DNA from: an uncultured Bacilli bacterium
GTDB taxonomy: Bacteria; Bacillota_I; Bacilli_A; RF39; UBA660
DNA: 10,218 nt
Direction: 5' to 3'
Assembly: GCA_947632415.1 (NCBI GenBank)
Contig: CANRPB010000048.1
Location: 1-10,218 of the forward strand
Shown: positions 1 through 7,545 of the stretch, one piece after another
How the letters are laid out: each line of letters starts with the position of its first letter
Numbering within the stretch: the first letter of the stretch is position 1
Position numbers and translations under genes: made by a program
Notes under the pieces: generated by a model
Told to the model about the DNA's origin: nothing
Seen by the model: only the letters and a program-made list of their open reading frames with translations
Database searches by the model: none

Positions 1-82
1 TATAGAACTATAGCGCTTGCAGTAATTTTATCTTTGCTATAATTCTACATTAATAATATATCAAAAAAGATACTTTTAATCA
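1..82 (-). repeat. Copy A of an ~82-bp promoter/leader repeat
   Basis: This stretch matches 10023-10104 almost base for base; I see only a few differences (a changed triplet in the T-tract flank and three single-base indels). Copy B is the promoter and leader of the pilin gene at 9996. Copy A keeps the same TTGATA-N17-TATAGC promoter-like core and the same orientation. It begins inside the terminator of the DivIC operon and runs off the left edge of the window, so a second gene of the pilin family probably starts just to the left. That gene is not visible here. Confidence 0.85.
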
Positions 83-88
83 AGTACC
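63..88 (-). terminator. Rho-independent terminator of the yabP-yabQ-divIC operon
   Basis: On the minus strand a 7-bp stem (GGTACTT pairing with AAGTATC, one G-U pair) encloses the loop GATTAA and is followed by six T residues at 68-63. It starts 15 bases after the DivIC stop codon. Its 3' half overlaps the repeat at 1-82. Confidence 0.75.
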
Positions 89-102
89 TATTTCTAAAAA
101 AA

Positions 103-525
103 TTATCGATTCAATTTTTTCCTATTTTTTTTAATTATATATATAATCAAAATAAACAAACAAACAAAACAGATTACAATCAAATATCCATAATCAAATG
201 ACTTATCAGAAACCTCTAAAGAATCACCATCATCATCAATCTTTATAATATACTCTCCATCCTTGGAATACATATAATTTTCTCTAGCAAACCTAGCAAT
301 ATACTCAGGATCCTTCAACTTTTGAATATCACTAGTTAAACTCTTCTCCTTATCCTGTAATAAAACAAGTTGCTGTTCCAAATCTGTCTTAGACGTCTCC
401 AAAACTAAAATACGATGAACATAATAAACCAAATTAAAAACAAAATACCCAATAATAAACAAACACACCGGTCCAAAAAAAGTCAACCTTCTCTTAGAAA
501 CCTTATTCTTACGTTTACGAGCCAC
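103..525 (-). CDS. divIC: DivIC/FtsB-family septum formation initiator with an extra C-terminal membrane segment
   Basis: Cell-division protein of the FtsB/DivIC family, which forms a bitopic coiled-coil partner of FtsL and DivIB/FtsQ at the septum. Visible parts are a basic N-terminus (ARKRKNKVSKRR), a membrane segment at about residues 17-36, a coiled coil (about 42-70), and the family motif DPEYIARFARENY with the following KDGEYII. The placement after yabP and yabQ matches the Bacillus subtilis order yabP-yabQ-divIC. I chose the GTG at 525 (140 residues) because AGGTGA sits 5 bases ahead of it; an upstream in-frame GTG at 534 would add three residues. Odd point: the C-terminus carries a second hydrophobic segment (YLIVICFVCLFILIIYII) and a basic end, so the tail should return to the cytoplasm. 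Family assignment is firm; DivIC rather than FtsL rests on synteny. Confidence 0.85.
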   Translation of the reverse strand: MARKRKNKVSKRRLTFFGPVCLFIIGYFVFNLVYYVHRILVLETSKTDLEQQLVLLQDKEKSLTSDIQKLKDPEYIARFARENYMYSKDGEYIIKIDDDGDSLEVSDKSFDYGYLIVICFVCLFILIIYIIKKNRKKLNR

Positions 526-556
526 AAAACTCACCTACTTTACTAACAAAAGTATA

Positions 557-841
557 TCATTTTTTAAAACATTTGTAAATAAAGCGATGAGCCAAATTCT
601 CACAAAAAAAACCCAGAATAATAGACAAAATTTCATACTGATGAAAAATACCATAATTAATTCTTCTCATAATAATAAAATAAAGCAAAACATTAACAAT
701 AACAAACATAAACGTCAAAATTATGCCCAAAACTTTCCTACCACCAATAATAAACTTATAATTAAATCCAAGAACAATTGAAAAAAAAATACCAAACAAA
801 AAGGATACAATAATAGTTTTAATCTGAACAATAATATCCAT
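557..841 (-). CDS. yabQ: YabQ-like spore cortex membrane protein
   Basis: Small hydrophobic protein of 94 residues with about three membrane segments and little else. It sits between yabP and divIC exactly as yabQ does in Bacillus subtilis, where YabQ is a mother-cell membrane protein needed for spore cortex formation. Its ATG at 841 shares one base with the yabP stop codon (TAATG), so translation of the two is probably coupled. The protein is shorter than the B. subtilis one and has no sharp catalytic motif. The identification therefore leans on synteny, size and hydrophobicity rather than on residues. Confidence 0.75.
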   Translation of the reverse strand: MDIIVQIKTIIVSFLFGIFFSIVLGFNYKFIIGGRKVLGIILTFMFVIVNVLLYFIIMRRINYGIFHQYEILSIILGFFCENLAHRFIYKCFKK

Positions 842-1119
842 TACTTAAACAATTTACCAAAAAACCCTTCATCTTTCTTTTTAACGCCATTATCCGTATA
901 AACAAAACTATTTATTTTACCCTTTATTGACACATTTCCCTGAAAAGTATCCAACTTAACAATCTCCAAATCCTCACCCTTGATAATGACATATCCCATA
1001 ACAGTATCCATTAAAAACTCCTCATTATCAAAACTATCAATCTTCTTTACACCTGTAATACTAATATTTTTTCTTTCAGTAACAGAAATACTGTGACTAC
1101 TCATAATATCATTATCCAT
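841..1119 (-). CDS. yabP: YabP, spore protein
   Basis: YabP-family protein of 92 residues, about the usual family length. In Bacillus subtilis YabP is made in the mother cell under SigE and is required for sporulation, with a role in cortex/coat assembly. The sequence shows the family pattern: an N-terminal SHSISVTERKNISITGVKK, then SFDNEEFLMDTVMGYVIIKGEDLEIVKLD split over the next ~30 residues, and QGNVSIKGKI before a basic GFFGKLFK end. The ATG at 1119 is preferred because GGGAGG lies 4 bases ahead; an in-frame start at 1158 would add 13 hydrophobic residues without a ribosome site. It overlaps yabQ by one base. A CATATAGT element at 1142-1135 may be a sporulation promoter. Confidence 0.88.
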   Translation of the reverse strand: MDNDIMSSHSISVTERKNISITGVKKIDSFDNEEFLMDTVMGYVIIKGEDLEIVKLDTFQGNVSIKGKINSFVYTDNGVKKKDEGFFGKLFK

Positions 1120-1134
1120 ATATCCTCCCACTAA

Positions 1135-1157
1135 ACTATATGAAAAAAACAAAAACA
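1135..1157 (-). promoter_or_regulatory. Possible SigE-type promoter for yabP
   Basis: Reading the minus strand, GTATATTG (about 1163-1156) is followed by 13 T-rich bases and CATATAGT (1142-1135), ending 16 bases before the yabP ATG. This resembles the SigE pattern of an ATATT-type -35 and a CATACAAT-type -10. The same T-tract plus CATATA element stands ahead of the unknown gene at 1555 and ahead of yabG. This is pattern matching only. Confidence 0.35.
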
Positions 1158-1162
1158 ATATA

Positions 1163-1555
1163 CTATAATTGTTTACTCCTATTCAATATTTCCAAATAAT
1201 TAGAACAATAAACAGCATACCCAGCACTCAATTTATAACCAACAAAATTTTTCTTAACTCTAATACCAGGCCCTATTACAAACTTATAACCATCATTCAA
1301 CTTATCAAAAAAATTATAAAAATTATTAAAGATACTTGCCTCACGAATAACCTCAGTCAGTGAAGAACAATCACCACAAAAAAAACAAAGCGCACCATAA
1401 CCCTCTCTAACAAACAAATCATTATTAACATCAGGAATTAAACCCGCTTCAATATAATCCCTCTGTCTATTCAAAACATCAACTAAACTTCCATACTTAA
1501 ACGTATTTCCATCAAAAACAATACACGAATTACACTTTTCAAAATCATGTTCCAT
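1163..1555 (-). CDS. Cys-containing protein of unknown function upstream of yabP
   Basis: I do not recognise this 130-residue protein. It has no signal peptide or clear membrane segment, so it is likely cytoplasmic. It has seven cysteines, five of them in clusters: CNSC near the N-terminus (residues 8-11) and CFFCGDC in the middle (about 57-63). This could be a metal-binding or redox arrangement. The C-terminal half has KFVIGPGIRVKKN and GYKLSAGYAVYC. The ATG at 1555 has GGAGG 5 bases upstream; a TTG at 1567 in frame overlaps that site and is unlikely. It sits between asnB and yabP, in the same direction and 43 bases before yabP, probably in the yabP-yabQ-divIC operon. A CATATAAT element 28 bases ahead suggests sporulation expression. 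Function is not assigned. Confidence 0.75.
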   Translation of the reverse strand: MEHDFEKCNSCIVFDGNTFKYGSLVDVLNRQRDYIEAGLIPDVNNDLFVREGYGALCFFCGDCSSLTEVIREASIFNNFYNFFDKLNDGYKFVIGPGIRVKKNFVGYKLSAGYAVYCSNYLEILNRSKQL

Positions 1556-1575
1556 ATAAACCTCCAATACATATC

Positions 1576-1604
1576 ATTATATGAAAAAAAACAAAAAAAA
1601 ATAC
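1576..1604 (-). promoter_or_regulatory. Possible SigE-type promoter for the yabP operon
   Basis: On the minus strand GTATTT (1604-1599) is followed by a 15-base T-rich spacer and CATATAAT (1583-1576), close to the SigE -10 consensus CATACAAT. The gene start is at 1555. The TATAAT within it could also serve SigA, so the sigma factor is uncertain. Confidence 0.35.
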
Positions 1605-1637
1605 AAAAAAAATTAGAATAAACAAACTCTAATTTTT
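1604..1637 (-). terminator. Rho-independent terminator of asnB
   Basis: A 10-bp perfect stem (AAAAATTAGA with TCTAATTTTT) encloses a 10-base loop and runs straight into T residues on the minus strand. The asnB stop codon TAG at 1631-1629 lies inside the left arm. Confidence 0.8.
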
Positions 1638-3452
1638 AATAAAAAACTCATCATACCACACCAAAAAACAATAAACACACCAAATCTTTTTATAATTATC
1701 ACGCTTATTATTTCTATGATCATCCAATAACCTATTAAGAATCTTATTATCAAACAACTCCAAACTTATAGGACTATTAAACATCTCCTTGACACTATCA
1801 TAAACATCACTATCCTTCAACCATTCCCTTAAAGGAACAGGAAAACCAAGCTTCTTCTTACTATAAGACTCATTAGGAATATCCAATTTAGCAGCACTCC
1901 TTAAAGCAACCTTAGTATTATCCTTAGTAACCTTATACTTATCAGGAATTGTACGAGCCAACTTAAAAACCTCAATATCCGAAAAAGGAACACGACCCTC
2001 AATCGAATTAGCCATCGTCATCTTATCAGCCTTCAAAAAAATATCCCTAGCAAGCCAAAAATTAATGTCAATCGCCTGCATCTTAGAAATATTAGAACAA
2101 TTCTTATTATCACTATAAACATCAGCCGTAATCTCCATATTCCTTCTAGCCTTATTAGGATATTTAATCAACTTACGAGTCTCCCTCTCACTAAAAATCT
2201 TCGTAACACCAATATATCCTTCCTCCAAAGTTTGTCCATTTCTAACCAAAAAATTAATACCACGTCTCTCAGGTAAAACACCAGCAATCTTACCAATAAT
2301 CCTTCTTATCCAAAAAGGAATCTTTCTATACTTAGCACAATCAATATCCTGTCTGTAATAATTATAGCCACCAAACAACTCATCCGCACCCTCACCAGAC
2401 AAAACAACCTTAACATCACGACTCGCAAGTTTAGCAACAAAATACAAAGCAACAGCCGCAGGATCAGCAAGAGGCTCATCCAAATGATACATAATACGCG
2501 GAATAACCTCAAAATACTCATCCTTAGTAATCTTTTTACTAATGTTATTAATACCCAACTTATCAGTCAAATCCTTAGCATAACCAATCTCATCATACTT
2601 AGGAATATCATAACCAACCGTATAAGTCTTATCAGGTCTAGCCAAAGAAACCAAATAAGATGAATCAATTCCACTACTTAAAAAAGAACCAACTGGAACA
2701 TCACTAATCATATGGTGCTTAACACTATCCTTAATAGACTCACTAATCGAACTAACCAAATCATCAAAAGCAACATCACTAGCCTCAAAAGAAACCTTAA
2801 AATATCTCTTAATAGACAACTTACCATTCTTATACCTAAAAAAATGTCCAGGCTCCAACTTATAAACATCCTTAAAAAAAGTCTCACAACCAGGCGAATA
2901 ATTAAACCTCAAATACTCAGGAATAACATCGCGATTCAACTCCTTTTTAAAATCACTATGATCCAAAAAAGCCTTAATCTCCGAAGCAAACATAAAAACA
3001 CCATCACGCTTGTAATAATAAAATGGCTTAATACCAAAATGATCACGTGCTCCAAACAACTCCTTATTCTTAATATCCCAAATCACAAAAGCAAACATGC
3101 CACGTAACTTATCAAGAATACCATCACCATATTCCTCATATCCATGAAGCAAAACTTCCGTATCACTACTAGTTTTAAAAACATGATCCTTTGAAACCAA
3201 ATCCTCCCTCAACTCTTTATAATTATAAATTTCACCATTAAAAATAATAACCAAACTATTATTCTCATTAAAAATAGGTTGATCACCACTAGACAAATCA
3301 ATAATAGAAAGTCGCCTATGACCAAGCGCAATATCATCATCAATATACTTTCCACAAGCATCAGGTCCTCGATGAACAATCCTATTTAACATCAAAGATA
3401 AGTCATCTTCTTTATCCTTATTCTTACTAACAAAACCAACTATTCCGCACAT
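1629..3452 (-). CDS. asnB: Glutamine-hydrolysing asparagine synthetase AsnB; probably amidates cell-wall meso-DAP
   Basis: Two-domain amidotransferase of 607 residues, close to the usual ~600-640. The N-terminal class II glutaminase domain begins with the nucleophile Cys2 (MCGIVGF) and shows HRGPDACG (28-34), GHRRLSIIDLSSGDQP (from 44), FNGEIYNY (71-78), SDTEVLLHGYEEYG (from 96) and ARDHFGIKPFYY (135-146). The synthetase domain has the PP-loop as LSSGIDSS (258-265), then LSGEGADELFGGY (351-363), KADKMTMANSIEGRVPF and KKLGFPVPLREWL. The sequence resembles B. subtilis AsnB, which is reported to amidate meso-diaminopimelate in peptidoglycan precursors rather than to make free asparagine. The neighbouring murF-murE pair fits that role, but free asparagine synthesis cannot be excluded. 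The usual SGG of the PP-loop is SSG here. It has its own promoter and terminator. Confidence 0.95.
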   Translation of the reverse strand: MCGIVGFVSKNKDKEDDLSLMLNRIVHRGPDACGKYIDDDIALGHRRLSIIDLSSGDQPIFNENNSLVIIFNGEIYNYKELREDLVSKDHVFKTSSDTEVLLHGYEEYGDGILDKLRGMFAFVIWDIKNKELFGARDHFGIKPFYYYKRDGVFMFASEIKAFLDHSDFKKELNRDVIPEYLRFNYSPGCETFFKDVYKLEPGHFFRYKNGKLSIKRYFKVSFEASDVAFDDLVSSISESIKDSVKHHMISDVPVGSFLSSGIDSSYLVSLARPDKTYTVGYDIPKYDEIGYAKDLTDKLGINNISKKITKDEYFEVIPRIMYHLDEPLADPAAVALYFVAKLASRDVKVVLSGEGADELFGGYNYYRQDIDCAKYRKIPFWIRRIIGKIAGVLPERRGINFLVRNGQTLEEGYIGVTKIFSERETRKLIKYPNKARRNMEITADVYSDNKNCSNISKMQAIDINFWLARDIFLKADKMTMANSIEGRVPFSDIEVFKLARTIPDKYKVTKDNTKVALRSAAKLDIPNESYSKKKLGFPVPLREWLKDSDVYDSVKEMFNSPISLELFDNKILNRLLDDHRNNKRDNYKKIWCVYCFLVWYDEFFIKN

Positions 3453-3477
3453 AAAATTACCTACCTTCTACACAAAA

Positions 3478-3506
3478 ATTATACTATAATTAAACAACTA
3501 TTTCAA
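3478..3506 (-). promoter_or_regulatory. SigA promoter of asnB
   Basis: TTGAAA (3506-3501), a 17-base spacer, and a perfect TATAAT (3483-3478) on the minus strand, followed 25 bases later by the asnB ATG at 3452. It lies just behind the murE terminator, so asnB is a separate transcription unit. Confidence 0.8.
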
Positions 3507-3513
3507 CAACACT

Positions 3514-3544
3514 AAAAAAAAATTACTACGAAAATAGTAACTTT
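3514..3544 (-). terminator. Rho-independent terminator of murF-murE
   Basis: Stem TTACTA/TAGTAA (extendable by G-U and A-U pairs) with loop TTTTCG, followed by nine T residues on the minus strand. It starts nine bases after the murE stop. Confidence 0.8.
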
Positions 3545-3552
3545 AAAAACAA

Positions 3553-4908
3553 CTATTTAATAGCGTCCATAACACACTCCATATCATCCAAATGATACTT
3601 AACACCATTAACAATCTGATAATCCTCATGACCCTTACCTAAAATAAGCAAAACATCATTATCACAAAGCATAGAAACACCTTTTTTGATTGCCTCCTTA
3701 CGATCCAAAATAACCTCATAATTATCACGAGTAACACCCTCTAAAATATCCCTCATAATATCATTAGGATCCTCAAAACGGGGATTATCATTAGTAAATA
3801 TAACATAATCACTGTTGCTACTAGCAATATTACCCATAATCGGTCTTTTTTTTCTATCTCTATTACCACCACAACCTATAATAGTAATAATACGTCCCTT
3901 GCAAAACTCAAGCGTACTCTCAAGCACCTTCTTAACCGCATCAGGCTTATGCGCATAATCAACAAAAATACTATTAGTTTTATACTTAACCATTTCCATA
4001 CGTCCCCTGGGCGCACAAATACCCTTTAATCCAATAATATCAGAAATACTGAATCCAAAACTATTAACAAGCATTAAAGCCATTACATAATTATAAACAT
4101 TATACTTACCAACCATATCAATAGTGACATCATAATCCATAGACAAATAACTAAACTTAAAACCAATACCTAAATTAGTTAGACTAATATCATAAATACT
4201 AACATCACCCTTATTCTCACTAATCGTAATATTATTATTACCACTCAACATAAATAAATTACTATAACTATCATCAATATTAATAATACAAGTCTTATTA
4301 CCCCTTAACATATTAAATAACTTAACCTTAGCCCTAGCATAATCATCCATCGTTTTATGATAATCCAAATGATCCTGACTGATATTAGTAAAACCACAAG
4401 CATCAAACTCTAACCCATAAACCCTATTAAGATCAAGAGCATGACTAGAAACCTCCATTACCACATAATCAATACCATTATCACTACATTCAAGCAAACA
4501 ATCATAAAGTTCATTAATAAGAGGTGTCGTATTAGGTAAATCACGAACAAAAGAATCCATATAAAAACCAATCGTCCCAATATAAGCAACTTTACAGCCT
4601 AACTTCTTAAGCATCGTGTAAACTAAAAAGCAAGTAGTTGTCTTACCACTAGTACCAGTAACACCAATCAACTTAATACCCTTGATTTTATCATAATAAT
4701 TACGATAAACATACTCATTCAAATACTTTGTCGTATCAGGAACAATTAAAGTATCAACATCATAACTACCTTCTTCACATATAATCCTCTTCGCACCATT
4801 TAAAATAGCGTCATTAATATACTTATGTCCATCATTGTCAATACCACGTAAAGCAATGAAAGTATCACCCGCCTTAACCTTTCTCGAATCAGTAACTAAA
4901 TCAATCAT
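3553..4908 (-). CDS. murE: MurE, UDP-MurNAc-tripeptide ligase, meso-diaminopimelate-adding type
   Basis: Cytoplasmic ATP-dependent ligase that adds the third residue of the peptidoglycan stem peptide to UDP-MurNAc-L-Ala-D-Glu. At 451 residues it is slightly shorter than the usual ~480-500. The N-terminal domain shows TDSRKVKAGDTFIALRG (6-22). The P-loop is GVTGTSGKTT (82-91), followed by PNTTP (125-129), EVSSHAL (152-158), TNISQDHLDYH (174-184) and YARAKVKLF, with the lysine expected to be carbamoylated near 194. The C-terminal domain has VDYAHKPDAV, IGCGGNRDRKKRP and DNPR (373-376). DNPR is the known signature of meso-DAP-specific MurE. The ATG at 4908 has GGAGG 5 bases ahead, and the murF stop TAG is the start of that ribosome site, so the two genes are coupled. 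Confidence 0.95.
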   Translation of the reverse strand: MIDLVTDSRKVKAGDTFIALRGIDNDGHKYINDAILNGAKRIICEEGSYDVDTLIVPDTTKYLNEYVYRNYYDKIKGIKLIGVTGTSGKTTTCFLVYTMLKKLGCKVAYIGTIGFYMDSFVRDLPNTTPLINELYDCLLECSDNGIDYVVMEVSSHALDLNRVYGLEFDACGFTNISQDHLDYHKTMDDYARAKVKLFNMLRGNKTCIINIDDSYSNLFMLSGNNNITISENKGDVSIYDISLTNLGIGFKFSYLSMDYDVTIDMVGKYNVYNYVMALMLVNSFGFSISDIIGLKGICAPRGRMEMVKYKTNSIFVDYAHKPDAVKKVLESTLEFCKGRIITIIGCGGNRDRKKRPIMGNIASSNSDYVIFTNDNPRFEDPNDIMRDILEGVTRDNYEVILDRKEAIKKGVSMLCDNDVLLILGKGHEDYQIVNGVKYHLDDMECVMDAIK

Positions 4909-4917
4909 AAAAACCTC

Positions 4918-6468
4918 CTACTCATTAAAAATATCAGGCAAATCATTCTCAAGCAAAACATAACTATCAAGTGGACAATCTCTATTTACAATATTAAAAG
5001 CCTCTTTAACATCATCAATAATATATAAATTAGTTTCATCATAACCCTCATCACGAAGAGCATCAGAAATAGCCTTAGTATGTTTACGTCCAACTAAAAT
5101 AATCTTATCACAAACCTTACTCATTTCTCGACCAAACTCATAATTATATTGATACTCTTTATCCTTAAGTTCAATCATGCCAGGTGTAACTACAACCTTA
5201 AACCCAGGCATCAAGGACAAAGCCTCAAGAGCCATACTAGAACCAATAGGATTTGAGTTATATGCATCATCAATAATAGTACGAGAACCAATTTTCTTCA
5301 TTTCCAATCTGTGTTCTATCGGTCTGATACTTTTAACTCCTCTTTGAATATCACTAACACTCATACCAAGTTCACAAGCAAGCGCAATACCAGCAAGAAT
5401 ATTATAAATATTAGCGCGCCCAATCAAACAACTAGAAAATTCATAAACACTACCCTTAATCTTAACCTTAAAACGCATTCCCTTATAAGAATAATCAATA
5501 TCATAAGCTCTATAATCACAATCACTATCAATACCAATCCAAACAATACGACAATTATTCTTCAACTTATAACCAACTTGTTTAGGATCATCATGATTAA
5601 GAACACCAATACCATCACTAGGCAAAGACTCAATTAACTCAAACTTAGTTTTAATAATATTTTCTTCCGTTTTAAAACTCTCCAAATGCGCAACACCAAT
5701 ACGCGTTAAAATACCATACTTAGGATGAACAAAATCACACAATTCCTTAATCTGACCAACCTCACAAGCCCCCATCTCAGCAATAAAAAACTCCACAAAC
5801 TTATCCAATTTATTATTAATCGAAAGCATCAATCCATAAGGTGTATTATAATTTAAAGGAGTGGGCATTGTATCATACTTGACATTTAAAATATCCGCCA
5901 AAATATTCTTACTACTAGTCTTACCATAACTACCTGTAACCCCAATAACACTTAACCTAGGCATATCTCTTAACTTTTTACAAGTCATATTATAAAAATG
6001 CCAATAAACACACTTTTCAACAGGTCTATTAATAATATTAACCAAATAAATAATAAAACTATTTAAACTAGCCAAAACACCAAATAAAAAATAAATATAA
6101 TTACCACGAATATTTAAAACAGTGAGAATAACATAAAAAATAAATAAAGTAACACACATTCTCATAACTCTTTTAGTAAACTTCAACTTAATCTTTACTT
6201 GTTCAAACTTCAAATAATCATAATAATAGATAAACATAACAAAATAAAAAATTGCCATTAATAACCCAATATCAAAACCAAAGAAACCAATCGCAATAAT
6301 AATCAAAAACAACCAATCAACAGTTAAAAACGATCTTTTACTATTCTTAAAAATCCATTTAACATACCTATTAGAATTATTATAAAAATTCTGTTGTAAC
6401 ATCTGAAAACTCTTCTTACTACGCAAAATAACATACAAAAAATAAAATATCAAAAATAACAATTTCAT
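4918..6468 (-). CDS. murF: MurF-like ligase with an N-terminal membrane domain
   Basis: D-Ala-D-Ala-adding Mur ligase, 516 residues. The Mur ligase core begins at about residue 172 with the P-loop GVTGSYGKTS (176-185), then PTPLNYNTPYG, AEMGACEVGQIKEL (230-243), IGVAHLESF (257-265), RANIYNILAGIALA, RPIEHRLE and the MurF-type DDAYNSNPIGSSMALEAL. The canonical N-terminal domain, which binds the uridine part of the substrate, is missing. In its place residues 1-150 hold about four to five hydrophobic segments (roughly 1-16, 51-64, 68-83, 104-119, 123-146). The enzyme is thus probably held at the inner membrane face. Order is murF then murE, with the murF stop inside the murE ribosome site. Start ATG at 6468 follows GAGGATGG. 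Ligase identity is firm; whether it is the cell's only MurF cannot be told. Confidence 0.88.
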   Translation of the reverse strand: MKLLFLIFYFLYVILRSKKSFQMLQQNFYNNSNRYVKWIFKNSKRSFLTVDWLFLIIIAIGFFGFDIGLLMAIFYFVMFIYYYDYLKFEQVKIKLKFTKRVMRMCVTLFIFYVILTVLNIRGNYIYFLFGVLASLNSFIIYLVNIINRPVEKCVYWHFYNMTCKKLRDMPRLSVIGVTGSYGKTSSKNILADILNVKYDTMPTPLNYNTPYGLMLSINNKLDKFVEFFIAEMGACEVGQIKELCDFVHPKYGILTRIGVAHLESFKTEENIIKTKFELIESLPSDGIGVLNHDDPKQVGYKLKNNCRIVWIGIDSDCDYRAYDIDYSYKGMRFKVKIKGSVYEFSSCLIGRANIYNILAGIALACELGMSVSDIQRGVKSIRPIEHRLEMKKIGSRTIIDDAYNSNPIGSSMALEALSLMPGFKVVVTPGMIELKDKEYQYNYEFGREMSKVCDKIILVGRKHTKAISDALRDEGYDETNLYIIDDVKEAFNIVNRDCPLDSYVLLENDLPDIFNE

Positions 6469-6487
6469 AATACCATCCTCTAATATG

Positions 6488-6496
6488 AGTATAACA
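6488..6496 (-). promoter_or_regulatory. Extended -10 promoter of murF-murE
   Basis: TG-T-TATACT on the minus strand, 20 bases ahead of the murF ATG at 6468. No good -35 is present in the T-rich stretch behind it, as is common for extended -10 promoters. Confidence 0.55.
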
Positions 6497-6527
6497 TAAC
6501 TAAAAACAAAATAAAATAAAAAACAAA

Positions 6528-7178
6528 CTATTTAGTAACAAATTCCTTTAATTTAACAAGGGACTCCCTAAAAGTAGGAAAAGCCTTAATCAAACGCTTG
6601 TGCAAAAACGACTTGCTAAGTAAAACATCCTTAACCTTCTTAGAAATCTCTTCCGTATTATCACAATTAATTCGCCAAACCGTACTCTTAATATTATCAA
6701 TAATACACAAAGAAACTAAAATATCTATAACAAATAAAGCAAAAACAATGTAAAAAACAATGTTATTAACGCTACTAAAACTAAACAAAACAGGATTAAT
6801 TACCCTAACAACCAAAACACCTAGAAAACCAAAAGGAACCATCGTCTCAACACAAATTCTACCATTCAAATTAAACTTATAATGTGTATAATCCCACCAT
6901 CTAGCATTAAAAAGTTTCTCCATAATAAAACTTGCAAAATACTCCAAAGCCGAACAAATAATAATAGACATTAAAAATAAAACAAAAATATTTTCCTTAA
7001 ACCTATCCAAAAAAACTATCAAAAGTAAACAACCCAATCCATAAATAGGACAATATGGTCCAATCAAAAAACCTCTATTAACAAACTTACCAGTGTGCAA
7101 AAAAGTCCACAAAACCTCCATTATCCATCCTAAAAAAGAATATATAATAAACAACATAAAACAATTACTAAAACTCAT
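6528..7178 (-). CDS. CmpB/PF06541-type integral membrane protein (putative ABC-transporter family)
   Basis: Polytopic membrane protein of 216 residues with about five membrane segments in the first 160 residues and a basic cytoplasmic tail. Family-like motifs are SFLGWIMEVLW (14-24), NRGFLIGPYCPIYGLG (34-49), LEYFASFIMEKLFNARWWDY (78-97), NLNGRIC (103-109) and PFGFLG. These match the family named putative ABC-transporter type IV (CmpB), whose function is not established; the ABC name is by annotation only and no ATPase is adjacent. The ATG at 7178 is chosen because GGAGG ends 8 bases ahead; the in-frame ATG at 7193 overlaps this site. It has its own extended -10 promoter and no clear hairpin terminator. 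Confidence 0.8.
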   Translation of the reverse strand: MSFSNCFMLFIIYSFLGWIMEVLWTFLHTGKFVNRGFLIGPYCPIYGLGCLLLIVFLDRFKENIFVLFLMSIIICSALEYFASFIMEKLFNARWWDYTHYKFNLNGRICVETMVPFGFLGVLVVRVINPVLFSFSSVNNIVFYIVFALFVIDILVSLCIIDNIKSTVWRINCDNTEEISKKVKDVLLSKSFLHKRLIKAFPTFRESLVKLKEFVTK

Positions 7179-7200
7179 TTTAACTTCCTCCATTATGTAA

Positions 7201-7209
7201 ATTATATCA
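7201..7209 (-). promoter_or_regulatory. Extended -10 promoter of the CmpB-type gene
   Basis: TG-A-TATAAT on the minus strand, a perfect extended -10, placed 22 bases ahead of the ATG at 7178. It directly abuts the T-tract of the spoVG terminator, which takes the place of a -35. Confidence 0.6.
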
Positions 7210-7210
7210 A

Positions 7211-7243
7211 AAAAAAGAAAAAAAAAGAAGAATTAATCTTCTT
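7211..7243 (-). terminator. Rho-independent terminator of spoVG
   Basis: A 7-bp perfect stem (AAGAAGA with TCTTCTT) and five-base loop, followed by a T-rich run on the minus strand. The first bases of the stem overlap the spoVG stop codon TAA (7244-7242). Confidence 0.8.
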
Positions 7244-7511
7244 ATTCTGCTTCATTATACTTAGCAATGATAGCATCTTCAAACATATCTCTAGTCTCTT
7301 GATTAAGTGGATGACAAATATCTTTGTATTTAACTTCTCCATCCTCAGACTCAACCTTTCTACTAGGCATAGCAATAAATAATTTTTCATCGCCTTCGAT
7401 AATTCTGATATCGTTTACAACAAAACAATCGTCTATATAAACTCTAGCAAAACCTCTGATTCTTGATCCTTCCTTTGATTTTTTTGTAACTTCTACTTGT
7501 GTAATTTTCAA
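7242..7511 (-). CDS. spoVG: SpoVG, small nucleic-acid-binding regulator
   Basis: SpoVG family protein, 89 residues (B. subtilis 97). SpoVG binds DNA and RNA, affects asymmetric septation and stage V of sporulation in Bacillus, and acts as a global regulator in other Firmicutes. The conserved blocks are all present: RGFARVYIDDCFVVNDIRII (18-37), GDEKLFIAMPSRK and the DICHPLNQETRDMFEDAI stretch. The start is a TTG at 7511, preceded by AGGGAGAG with six bases between; no in-frame ATG fits, and the residue pattern begins right here as in the family. It follows veg but has its own promoter overlapping the veg stop, and ends in a terminator. Confidence 0.95.
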   Translation of the reverse strand: MKITQVEVTKKSKEGSRIRGFARVYIDDCFVVNDIRIIEGDEKLFIAMPSRKVESEDGEVKYKDICHPLNQETRDMFEDAIIAKYNEAE

Positions 7512-7545
7512 GCTAATCTCTCCCTTCAGTTATTTTTACAAATTA

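Noticed and set aside
7202..7390. Second minus-strand frame across spoVG
   Set aside because: It is an alternative frame of spoVG running into the terminator T-tract (ending in poly-Phe); spoVG itself is clearly conserved.
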